Below are positions 1 through 6,324 of a DNA stretch of 11,443 bases, one piece after another; position 1 is the first letter of the stretch, and each line of letters opens with the position of its first letter. The stretch is from Candidatus Geothermarchaeota archaeon (GTDB lineage: Archaea; Thermoproteota; Nitrososphaeria; Geothermarchaeales; JDFR-13), in contig WAMZ01000014.1 of NCBI GenBank assembly GCA_015522055.1, positions 1 through 11,443 of the forward strand. The letters are read 5' to 3'. Position numbers and translations under genes: made by a program. The notes under the pieces are model-generated. The model searched no databases, was not told the origin of the DNA, and saw nothing but the letters and a program-made list of their open reading frames with translations.

Positions 1-1
1 G

Positions 2-424
2 GCTGGGGCCGATGAATTAGATGTAGTATTAAATATATTTTACATTAAGGAGGGGGAACTCGATAAATTTAGGGATGAGGCTAGGGCTATAGTGACAAGG
101 GTTAGGGACTGGGGGGAGGATATAGTGCTGAAGACTATCGTTGAGGTTACTTTATTGGATAGGGAGGAGCTTAATGCGGCCATCGGCGTTATTAATGAGG
201 TTAGGCCTGACTTCATCAAGACCTCGACTGGCTATGGCCCTAGGGGGACGGAGTCCGATGATGTTAGGTTTATCAAGTCTAGGCTTGACCCGGATATAGG
301 TATAAAGGCTGCTGGTAGTGTGGCTTCGCTGGATAAGTTTATGGAGTTGGTTGAGGCTGGCGCCGATGTAATCGGTGCGAGTAGGGGTTTCGATATATTG
401 AGGGAGGCCGAGGCTAGAGAGTAG
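2..424 (+). CDS. deoC: Deoxyribose-phosphate aldolase (DeoC), 3' part; 5' end outside window
   Basis: Class I aldolase that cleaves 2-deoxyribose-5-phosphate to glyceraldehyde-3-phosphate and acetaldehyde in deoxynucleoside breakdown, acting in the cytoplasm. The visible 140 residues are the C-terminal part of a protein that is usually about 220-250 residues. They show the GADELDVV motif (visible residues 2-9, with the conserved Asp at 7), the Schiff-base motif IKTSTGYG with the catalytic Lys at nt 218-220 (visible residue 73), and the second active-site Lys in GIKAAGS (nt 305-307). The terminal GADVIGASRG segment matches the phosphate-binding end of the TIM barrel. The start lies before base 1; the internal GTG at 92 is not the start, because conserved sequence continues upstream of it. 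It lies 39 nt before the methyltransferase gene on the same strand, so co-transcription is possible. Family assignment is firm. Confidence 0.93.
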   Translation, partial: AGADELDVVLNIFYIKEGELDKFRDEARAIVTRVRDWGEDIVLKTIVEVTLLDREELNAAIGVINEVRPDFIKTSTGYGPRGTESDDVRFIKSRLDPDIGIKAAGSVASLDKFMELVEAGADVIGASRGFDILREAEARE

Positions 425-463
425 ATATTTAGCTATGGTTTTATATGTGTTTAGTGATTAGGT

Positions 464-1294
464 ATGAGGCTGGCAGTCGCTATACCATCGTCATTTACAT
501 CTAACTTCGATTCACTCATCCAGCGTACATATGCAGCTGCATCCATAGCTAGGTTCTGCAGTATCTATAGAGTTGAATATATATATCTATACAGGGATCC
601 CCTGGACCCTGACTTGGAGTCCAGTAGGCAGGTTACTAAGATACTTAGGTATCTGGCTACACCACCCTACCTTAGGAAGGTTCTATTTCCAATAGATAGG
701 GATCTATCTTATGTTGGTATAGCTCCACCCATAAATCTTGATGTGTATAAGGAATGGAGGCCTATCAAGGATCTTGAGTTGCCGGATGTTAGGCTCGGGA
801 CGCCGGTTAAATATAGTAGGGAGGGCACGGTTCTAGATGTTGGTTTGGATAAGCCTGCCTTGGTTGAGGGTAAGTTGATAATGGGGCGTATATATGCAGT
901 TAGGCTTGAGAAGGTTACTGGTAAGTATATTAGGGGTGTATTGGCCACAGACATATATACTGGCTATAAGGTTGTTAGGGTTAAGGTGAGGCTCCCAGTC
1001 TTTTTAGATAAGTTCAGAGGCTTGAAGATAGGTACATCTAAATATGGTGTTTTGTATCATGAGGTTAGGGATAGGTTGGCTAGGGATCTGGATAGGTCTG
1101 AGGATGTCCTGATAGTCTTTGGTAGCCATGGATATGGGTTGCGTGAGATATTGGGGCATTACGGCGTCTCACCGGAAGAGGTGTTTGATTACTTTGTTAA
1201 TCTTGTTACCGACCAGGGTACAGATACTATTAGGGTTGAGGAGGCGGTTGCCATCGCCTTATCAACTATCAGGGCTTTATCCGAGCTTATATAG
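464..1294 (+). CDS. Putative SPOUT-class RNA methyltransferase, MTH1/COG2106 type
   Basis: A 276-residue protein of the family annotated as putative RNA (uridine-N3) methyltransferase; MTH1 of Methanothermobacter and human SPOUT1/C9orf114 belong here. The N-terminus MRLAVAIPSS and the nearby VEYIYLYRD start the Rossmann-like half. Residues about 85-185 are the inserted OB-like beta domain. The C-terminal half carries the trefoil-knot elements: LKIGTSKYG (187-195), VFGSHGYGLREIL (218-230) and NLVTDQGTDTIRVEEA (246-261). The last is the counterpart of the family's NTIPxQGTETVRTEEA SAM-binding signature and is somewhat diverged (T249, D250 where I/P usually occur). Its place directly before uL3 matches the archaeal S10-type cluster, suggesting an rRNA target, but the substrate is not shown by the sequence. 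ATG 464 has only AGTG (453-456) seven bases upstream as a weak Shine-Dalgarno site. Confidence 0.88.
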   Translation: MRLAVAIPSSFTSNFDSLIQRTYAAASIARFCSIYRVEYIYLYRDPLDPDLESSRQVTKILRYLATPPYLRKVLFPIDRDLSYVGIAPPINLDVYKEWRPIKDLELPDVRLGTPVKYSREGTVLDVGLDKPALVEGKLIMGRIYAVRLEKVTGKYIRGVLATDIYTGYKVVRVKVRLPVFLDKFRGLKIGTSKYGVLYHEVRDRLARDLDRSEDVLIVFGSHGYGLREILGHYGVSPEEVFDYFVNLVTDQGTDTIRVEEAVAIALSTIRALSELI

Positions 1295-1317
1295 GCTGGC
1301 TAGGTATCTAGTGAGGA

Positions 1318-1368
1318 TTTAAATATTTCCTTATTTAGTTAGTTTAACAGTTATTTAAGAGTTATATA
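1318..1368 (+). promoter_or_regulatory. Candidate TATA boxes for the ribosomal protein run
   Basis: The 123-nt gap between the methyltransferase and uL3 is AT-rich and holds three TATA-like stretches: TTTAAATATTT at 1318-1328, TTATTTAA at 1351-1358 and TTATATA at 1362-1368. Starts about 25 nt further down would give leaders of roughly 70, 40 or 25 nt, each including the Shine-Dalgarno site GGAGGGA at 1404-1410. Which box is used cannot be told from sequence. The gap suggests the ribosomal genes have a promoter of their own besides possible readthrough. Confidence 0.5.
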
Positions 1369-1417
1369 CTACCGTTTAGTAGATTTATGAGAGTGGAGTG
1401 TCTGGAGGGATTTATTG

Positions 1418-2428
1418 ATGGGTGCTAGGAAGAAGCATGCGCCGAAGAGGGGGTCGCTGGCTTTTAGCCCTAGAAAGAGAGCTAGGTCTCTAAACCCCAC
1501 TATTAAATTCTGGCCTTCTATAGAGAGTGTGGAGGTTAAGCCTCTGGGTTTCGCGGGCTATAAGGCTGGTATGACCCATGTATATTATGTTGAGGAGTAT
1601 AAATATAGTCCATATGTTGGTCAGGAGGTTTTCGCCCCTGTAACAATTGTTGAAACTCCTCCCCTGTTTGTTTTGGGGGTTAATGCGTATGTTGTCGATG
1701 AGGTATTCAATAGGCTCAGGTTGTTTAAGACTGCTTATGCCGAGGAGGTTCCGGATTTTGTTAGGAGGCGGATAGTCACTTTATCGACTGCTACATCGAG
1801 GTTGAATCTCGAGGAGATTGAGAAGAATCTGGATATGATTAAGATTATTAGGCTTTTGGTCTCCACCCAGCCTATAAAAGCGGGTATCCATAAGAAGACG
1901 CCCGAGGTCTTCGAGTTACAGCTTGGTGGCGGTGGTGGTGTCGAGGAGCAGTTCAAGTATGCTGTGGATAAGCTGGGTGGGGAGCTGGATGTGACCGAGG
2001 TATTTAAACCCGGCGATGTAGTTGACGTTATAGCCGTTACCAAGGGTAAGGGTTTCCAGGGTCCTGTTAAGAGGTGGGGTATTAAACTGCTTTCTCATAA
2101 GGCTAGGAAGGCTAGGAGGAAGCCGGGTGCCCTCGGTCCGTGGAAGCCTTCAGCGACTAGATACACTGTTCCCCTCGCTGGCCAGACGGGCTTCCATCGT
2201 AGGACTATATATCATATTAAGATTCTTGATATTAGGGATGCTGAGCAGGAGGAGGGTCTATGGCCCTTCAGAAGATATGGTGTGCTTAGGTCTAAGTATT
2301 TGATGCTTAAGGGCTCGGTGCCAGGCCCCGCCAAGAGACTTATTAAGATGAGGTTCACGGTTAGGCCTGTTGATGAGGAGTTGATGAAGCCGGTTAATAT
2401 CACCTATGTATATAGGCCTCCACATTAA
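1418..2428 (+). CDS. rpl3: Large ribosomal subunit protein uL3 (L3)
   Basis: Archaeal/eukaryotic-type L3, 336 residues, an early 23S rRNA-binding protein whose extended loop reaches toward the peptidyl transferase centre. The sequence shows the basic N-terminal tail (KKHAPKRGSLAFSPRKRARS), the GYKAGMTH signature at 47-54, a glycine-rich turn at 170-174, and the long basic core loop GKGFQGPVKRWG (210-221) through GALGPWKPSATRYTVPLAGQ (237-256) to GFHRR (258-262). Length is normal for archaea. ATG 1418 is preferred to the adjoining TTG at 1415: GGAGGGA (1404-1410) lies seven bases before it and MGxRKK is the usual archaeal start. First of five consecutive ribosomal protein genes; 14 nt separate it from uL4. 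Confidence 0.97.
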   Translation: MGARKKHAPKRGSLAFSPRKRARSLNPTIKFWPSIESVEVKPLGFAGYKAGMTHVYYVEEYKYSPYVGQEVFAPVTIVETPPLFVLGVNAYVVDEVFNRLRLFKTAYAEEVPDFVRRRIVTLSTATSRLNLEEIEKNLDMIKIIRLLVSTQPIKAGIHKKTPEVFELQLGGGGGVEEQFKYAVDKLGGELDVTEVFKPGDVVDVIAVTKGKGFQGPVKRWGIKLLSHKARKARRKPGALGPWKPSATRYTVPLAGQTGFHRRTIYHIKILDIRDAEQEEGLWPFRRYGVLRSKYLMLKGSVPGPAKRLIKMRFTVRPVDEELMKPVNITYVYRPPH

Positions 2429-2442
2429 AAGGGTGTTGAGCG

Positions 2443-3258
2443 ATGTCTACGAAGATCCCTGTATATGATTTGGCTGGAACGGTTGTTAAGGAGCTGGATC
2501 CACCAGTGGTATTTAGGATTGGGGTGAGGGAGGATATCATACATAGAGTCTTTGTACACCAGTTTACCCATAGGCTTCAGCCAAAGGGTAGATATCCTAG
2601 GGCTGGGCGGGATAAGTCGGCTGAGTTCTTCGGTGTTGGATTGGGCTTGGCTAGGGTCCCTAGGATTAAGCATGGGCCATTAAGGGGCACCGCCGCGATT
2701 GTGACGATGGCTAGGGGTGGGCGTAGGCCGCATGTGACTACACCTGAGAAGAAGATATATAAGAGGATTAATAGGAAGGAGGTTAAGTTGGCCACGGCAT
2801 ATGCTGTTGCCGCGACTGGTATTAGGGAGCTTGTTGAGAGGCGTGGGCATGTTGTCGATGAGGTATTGTATATTCCATTGGTAGTTAGTGATGAGTTGGA
2901 GACCATCGGGAAGACTAGTGTATTGATGGAGACTCTCAAGATACTTGGTTTGGAGCCTGATATTAATAGGGTTAAAGAGAATGTAAAGAGGCGTGGCGGC
3001 AAGTCTTCTTGGAGGGGGCGTGGTAAGCGTGTGAGGAAGGGGCCCCTGATTGTCTATGCTGAGGATAGAGGGATTTATAGAGCTGCTAGGAATATTATTG
3101 GCGTGGATGTCGTGAGTGCGGACGATGTTTCTGTTATTCATCTGGCCCCCGGCGGTGTACCCGGGAGGCTGACTGTATGGACTGAGTCTGCATTGAATAG
3201 GGTTGTTGAGCGTCTAACGCCTTATGTTAAGGTTTTGAGGGTGGTCGGCAGTGGCTAG
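2443..3258 (+). CDS. rpl4: Large ribosomal subunit protein uL4 (L4)
   Basis: Archaeal L4 (L4e/L1e-type), 271 residues, which binds 23S rRNA domain I and lines the exit tunnel with an extended loop. Recognisable blocks are RAGRDKSAEFFGVGLG (53-68), LARVPRIKHG (69-78), the loop segment MARGGRRPHVTTPEKK (89-104), KRINRKEVKLA (107-117), and the C-terminal block GPLIVYAEDRG (200-210) through GVDVV (220-224) to LAPGGVPGRLTVWTESAL (234-251). Length and order are typical. The start ATG 2443 follows GGTG at 2432-2435 by seven bases. The 3' end overlaps the uL23 start by 8 nt, which suggests translational coupling. Confidence 0.97.
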   Translation: MSTKIPVYDLAGTVVKELDPPVVFRIGVREDIIHRVFVHQFTHRLQPKGRYPRAGRDKSAEFFGVGLGLARVPRIKHGPLRGTAAIVTMARGGRRPHVTTPEKKIYKRINRKEVKLATAYAVAATGIRELVERRGHVVDEVLYIPLVVSDELETIGKTSVLMETLKILGLEPDINRVKENVKRRGGKSSWRGRGKRVRKGPLIVYAEDRGIYRAARNIIGVDVVSADDVSVIHLAPGGVPGRLTVWTESALNRVVERLTPYVKVLRVVGSG

Positions 3259-3523
3259 GCTCGAGGAGTTCTATAGATATGTCAAGTATCCACTTATTAC
3301 TGAGAAGAGTGTATTGATGGTTGAGAGGGAGAATAAGGTTACTTTGATAGTTGATAAGAAGGCCACTAAGCCTCTACTGAAGAAGCTTATATCGGAATAC
3401 TTCGGTGTTAAGGTTAAGAAGGTTAATATAATGAATACGCATAGGGGGGAGAAGAAGGCAATCATCACGTTTTACAATACTGATGATGCTCTGAAGGTGG
3501 CTACATCTCTAGGTATATTGTGA
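3251..3523 (+). CDS. rpl23: Large ribosomal subunit protein uL23 (L23)
   Basis: Small 90-residue L23, which sits at the tunnel exit of the large subunit and forms a docking site for SRP and other nascent-chain factors. The YPLITEKS motif (13-20), the VDKKATKPLLKKLI segment and VKKVNIMNTHRGEKKA (about 55-70) are characteristic, and length is normal. The only possible start before the conserved block is GTG 3251, within the last codons of uL4 (8-nt overlap). GGTG at 3240-3243 lies seven bases upstream and supports it. Confidence 0.96.
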   Translation: MARLEEFYRYVKYPLITEKSVLMVERENKVTLIVDKKATKPLLKKLISEYFGVKVKKVNIMNTHRGEKKAIITFYNTDDALKVATSLGIL

Positions 3524-3534
3524 GGTGGTGTGTG

Positions 3535-4245
3535 GTGGGTAAGCGTATACTTGCTCAGAGGAAGGGGAGGTCTCCCCTATTTAGGTCTAGTGGTAGGAGT
3601 GTGGCCCCTGCATTTATACCTGAGTTTGAGGGGCCAACTACAGCGGTTGTGATGGATATCCTGCATAACCCGGGTAGAGGGACTCCACTCGCTATGCTCC
3701 GTACCAAGGAGGGGAAGGTCTTCTATATTAATGCGGTTGAGGGTATGTATGTTGGTCAGGAGATAAGTATCTATGGTGAGGGTGAGGTTAGGCCTGGCGA
3801 TATTAGGAGGATTAAGGATATTCCACCTGGGACTATAATCTCTCATGTTGAGAAGAGGCCTGGCGACGGGGGTAAGTTCGCTAGGGCGTCAGGTACCTAT
3901 GCCCAGATAATTGGGCCCACTGCTGATGGTATAGAGGTTCTACTACCGTCGGGCAAGAGTATAGTCGTTAATCCCGATGCGAGGGCTGTGGTGGGTAATA
4001 TTGCTGCTGGTGGTAGGGTTGACAAGCCTTTCCTGAAGGCGGGTAAGAAGTATCATTGGATGAAGGCTAAGGCTCCAAAGAGATTCCCGAGGGTTAGGGG
4101 TGTGGCTATGAACCCTGTTGACCACCCGTTTGGAGGAGGTTCTCACCAGCATGTTGGTAAGCCTAAGACTGTGCCTAGGAATGCTCCACCTGGTGCTAAG
4201 GTGGGTAGTTTCGGTGCTAGGAGGACTGGGAGGAGGAAGAGGTAG
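3535..4245 (+). CDS. rpl2: Large ribosomal subunit protein uL2 (L2)
   Basis: Archaeal L2, 236 residues, needed for subunit association and for the integrity of the peptidyl transferase region. The N-terminus MGKRILAQRKGR, the central PGDGGKFARASGTYAQI (109-125), and the hallmark RGVAMNPVDHPFGGG (188-202) with the conserved His in VDHP (H197) are clear, as is the basic tail GARRTGRRKR. Several GTG codons are in frame (3520, 3532, 3535). GTG 3535 is chosen because archaeal L2 begins MGKR and because GAGGTGGT (3522-3529) places GGTG exactly seven bases before it; this leaves an 11-nt gap after uL23. Followed by a 44-nt AT-rich gap before uS19. Confidence 0.97.
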   Translation: MGKRILAQRKGRSPLFRSSGRSVAPAFIPEFEGPTTAVVMDILHNPGRGTPLAMLRTKEGKVFYINAVEGMYVGQEISIYGEGEVRPGDIRRIKDIPPGTIISHVEKRPGDGGKFARASGTYAQIIGPTADGIEVLLPSGKSIVVNPDARAVVGNIAAGGRVDKPFLKAGKKYHWMKAKAPKRFPRVRGVAMNPVDHPFGGGSHQHVGKPKTVPRNAPPGAKVGSFGARRTGRRKR

Positions 4246-4247
4246 TA

Positions 4248-4255
4248 TTTATATA
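4248..4255 (+). promoter_or_regulatory. TATA-box candidate between uL2 and uS19
   Basis: TTTATATA lies three bases past the uL2 stop in the only sizeable gap inside the ribosomal run (44 nt). A start about 25-30 nt downstream would fall near 4278, just ahead of the GGTG at 4279-4282. This could be an internal promoter giving uS19 extra or independent transcription; it could equally be chance in AT-rich DNA. Confidence 0.4.
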
Positions 4256-4289
4256 GTTCTTATATCTTGATTTAGATTGGTGTTCTGAG

Positions 4290-4691
4290 ATGGTGAGGAA
4301 GGAGTTCAGGTATCGTGGATATACGTTGGAGGAGCTTAAGAAGATGAGTTTAGAGTCTTTCGCTAGGCTTGTGCCCGCTAAGGAGAGGAGATATTTGCTT
4401 AGGAGGAACTTCGGCCCTGAGGGGAAGAAGCTCCTCGAGAAGGTTAGGAAGGCTGTTGAGGGTAAATATAATAAGCCTATTAGGACGCATGTACGTGAGA
4501 TGGTTATATTACCGATTATGGTTGGGTTAACCATACATGTATATAATGGGAAGGAGTATGTTCCTGTTGAGATTAAGCCCGAGATGATAGGTAGGAGGCT
4601 TGGTGAGTTCGCGATAACGATTAAAGAGGTTAGGCATGGGCAGCCTGGTGTCGGTGCAACTAGGTCTAGTGCCTATATACCGACTAAGTAG
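4290..4691 (+). CDS. rps19: Small ribosomal subunit protein uS19 (S19)
   Basis: Archaeal/eukaryotic-type S19 (S15e-like), 133 residues, in the head of the small subunit near the decoding-site tRNAs. The N-terminal extension FRYRGYTLEELKKMSLESFA is typical of archaea. The signatures RTHVREMVILPIMVGL (65-80), HVYNGKEYVPVEI (83-95) and GEFAITIKEVRHGQPGVGATRSS (105-127) are all present. ATG 4290 is preceded by GGTG at 4279-4282 with a seven-base spacer. In most archaea uL22 and uS3 follow; here the next gene is an ArsA-type ATPase, so the run ends at this gene. Confidence 0.97.
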   Translation: MVRKEFRYRGYTLEELKKMSLESFARLVPAKERRYLLRRNFGPEGKKLLEKVRKAVEGKYNKPIRTHVREMVILPIMVGLTIHVYNGKEYVPVEIKPEMIGRRLGEFAITIKEVRHGQPGVGATRSSAYIPTK

Positions 4692-4734
4692 GAAATATCA
4701 CTGTTATCCACCGAATATATCTCATTTTGTATAG

Positions 4735-4740
4735 TTATAT
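4735..4740 (+). promoter_or_regulatory. TATA-like element ahead of the ArsA-type ATPase
   Basis: TTATAT lies about 23-26 bases before ATG 4761, the distance expected for a leaderless archaeal transcript, and no Shine-Dalgarno site precedes that ATG. The AT-rich 69-nt gap after uS19 contains a further TATA-like stretch (AATATAT, 4714-4720). This supports a transcription unit separate from the ribosomal genes. Confidence 0.45.
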
Positions 4741-4760
4741 CTAAATTATTGTATGTTGCC

Positions 4761-5963
4761 ATGAGTGTGGATAGGATACTCTTCTTCACTGGGAAGGGTG
4801 GTACTGGGAAGTCGGTTATATCTGCGGCTACCTCTCTACTATTATCTGAGTTGGGGTATGATACTCTTATAATATCCTCTGACCCCGCCCATTCACTTAG
4901 CGACGCTTTCCAGACCACTGTTAATAGAGATATTACTAGGATTAGGGATAATCTATATGCCCTTAATGTGGATCCGGTTAAGGAGGCTGCTGAGCATTAT
5001 GGTGTCCTCATGGATTATATAGCCTCGATATTTAGGAGTCGGGGTGTGGATGAGCTTATAGCATATGAACTGGCGGCTATGCCGGGGATGACTGGGATAG
5101 CGACGATCTTGAAATTGGATGAGGTTATACATGGACAGGGATTCGAATGTATAGTTGTTGATATGGTTCCCAGCGGTGAGGCTTTAAGGTTTCTATATAT
5201 TCCTGCTTTGATGGGCAAGATTAGTAGGCGTATACTTAAGCTGGCTTCCCCGATCGCCAGTATGAGTAAGTTGCTTGAGCCTGTTGTAGGGCTGCCAGCC
5301 CCAGATAGGGAGAGTATAGATAAGGGGATCGAGCTTGTTGAGAGGATCGACCGGATAAAGGGTTTGCTGCTTGATCATAATGTGACGAGTGTGAGGCTTG
5401 TGACGAACCCGGATTCCTTCAGCATCAATAATACTAGGAGGACTTATATCCAGACCCTTCTATATGGCTTGAACCCAGATCTAATTATTGTGAATAAGGT
5501 TTTGCCCGATTCATTGGAGAATACATATCTATCTGGCTGGCTATCTACTCAGGAGAGGCTCCTAAACGATATGGAGAGTATATTTCATCCAGTCCCCATT
5601 AGGAGGCTCAGGCTATTCGATAGGGAGCTTAAGGGTATCGATATGTTGATGGAGGCTGCTAGGGAGATATATGGTGAGGATGACCCATCTAAGGTATTTT
5701 ATAGAGGTGGTGGTATAGAAGTTAGGCATGGCGATGGTGAGTTGGAGATTGTGTACCCAATTAGGCATGTGGATAGGGATGAGATAGAGATTGAGCGTAT
5801 AGGTGATGAACTACTGGTGACTCTGTATACCGATATGGGGCCGACGACACTAGTTATTCCCCTTCCCGCTATCACCTATAAGATGAGGCTTGCGAAGGCT
5901 AGGTTGATAAATAATAGGCTTCACTTAATATTTATTGAGGAGGATGGTGCCGATGCCGGGTAG
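4761..5963 (+). CDS. ArsA/Get3-family ATPase with C-terminal HSP20-like domain
   Basis: A 400-residue single-copy ArsA-family ATPase. The deviant Walker A loop GKGGTGKS (11-18) with its signature Lys12 near the start, the switch I block SSDPAHSLSDAF (39-50), the switch II region VVDMVPSGEALRFL (132-145), and the adenine-side block VTNPDSFSINNTRRTY (214-229) followed by IIVNKVLPD (242-250) define the family. Residues about 318-395 form a beta-rich domain (ELEIVYPI, ELLVTLYTDMGPTTLVIPLP, KARLINNRLHLIF) matching the HSP20-like domain appended to many prokaryotic ArsA homologs. There is no CxxC zinc motif as in eukaryotic Get3, and switch II has M-V-P-S-G-E where Get3/ArsA usually have T-A-P-T-G-H. 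Related proteins bind tail-anchored membrane proteins or drive arsenite efflux; no ArsB or arsenic gene is nearby, so a targeting or chaperone role is more likely. ATG 4761 is chosen over TTG 4749 because of the TATA spacing. Confidence 0.88.
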   Translation: MSVDRILFFTGKGGTGKSVISAATSLLLSELGYDTLIISSDPAHSLSDAFQTTVNRDITRIRDNLYALNVDPVKEAAEHYGVLMDYIASIFRSRGVDELIAYELAAMPGMTGIATILKLDEVIHGQGFECIVVDMVPSGEALRFLYIPALMGKISRRILKLASPIASMSKLLEPVVGLPAPDRESIDKGIELVERIDRIKGLLLDHNVTSVRLVTNPDSFSINNTRRTYIQTLLYGLNPDLIIVNKVLPDSLENTYLSGWLSTQERLLNDMESIFHPVPIRRLRLFDRELKGIDMLMEAAREIYGEDDPSKVFYRGGGIEVRHGDGELEIVYPIRHVDRDEIEIERIGDELLVTLYTDMGPTTLVIPLPAITYKMRLAKARLINNRLHLIFIEEDGADAG

Positions 5964-6183
5964 GGATGATTGGGATAGTATATTGAGTCTATTGGATGAG
6001 ATTGAGGATAGGCTGTATAGGCTTACCCCCGAGAGGTATAGGTCTGCTTTAAAGCATTTCATAAGGGCTAGGGTTGAGGTATTGAAGGGTATTGAGGAGT
6101 TAATTAGGGTTAGGAGAGAAGAGTTGGAGAGGCGTTTGGAAGAAGATAGAGGGCCTAAAAGGGAGAAGGTCGAAGTGGAGTAG
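5953..6183 (+). CDS. Small charged helical protein overlapping the ArsA-type gene
   Basis: A 76-residue protein not assigned to a family. It is rich in Glu, Arg and Leu, without Cys, signal peptide or membrane segment. Residues about 6-65 should form two or three amphipathic helices (WDSILSLLDEIEDRLYRL, then YRSALKHFIRARVEVLKGIE and EELIRVRREELERRLEE), possibly a coiled coil, with a charged tail. ATG 5953 overlaps the end of the ATPase gene by 11 nt and follows GAGGAGG (5937-5943) by nine bases; earlier starts (TTG 5935, ATG 5944, GTG 5947) fit the Shine-Dalgarno site less well. The overlap implies translational coupling and suggests, by inference only, that it works with the ATPase, for instance as a partner or adaptor. 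Its stop lies seven bases from the 3' end of the opposing tRNA gene. Confidence 0.75.
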   Translation: MPGRDDWDSILSLLDEIEDRLYRLTPERYRSALKHFIRARVEVLKGIEELIRVRREELERRLEEDRGPKREKVEVE

Positions 6184-6190
6184 TGTATAT

Positions 6191-6266
<76 letters not shown>

Positions 6267-6295
6267 GACTAATAATTTTATTTGCATAATATTGG

Positions 6296-6303
6296 TTTAT
6301 AAA
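6296..6303 (-). promoter_or_regulatory. TATA box for tRNA-Val
   Basis: The palindromic octamer TTTATAAA is centred about 33 bases before the mature 5' end of the tRNA on the minus strand, consistent with initiation a few bases upstream of the mature end and RNase P trimming. It lies in the 58-nt gap after the GltD-like gene, so the tRNA probably has its own promoter rather than depending on readthrough. Confidence 0.6.
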
Positions 6304-6324
6304 GATAGTTTACCTATATGGATT

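Noticed and set aside
1921..1945. GGT/GGC tandem repeat-like stretch inside uL3
   Set aside because: It encodes a glycine turn within an intact reading frame; ordinary coding sequence, not a microsatellite of separate interest.
2680..3141. 153-codon minus-strand frame opposite uL4
   Set aside because: It is a mirror of a strongly conserved ribosomal gene; its composition is low in complexity (Asn, Thr, Pro, Leu) and shows no family signature.
3477..3500. C/D-box-like TGATGA ... CTGA motif near the end of uL23
   Set aside because: It falls in conserved coding sequence, lacks a second C'/D' pair at proper spacing and a terminal stem.
3520..3534. Earlier GTG starts for uL2
   Set aside because: They would place the Shine-Dalgarno site inside the coding sequence and add residues absent from archaeal L2 proteins.
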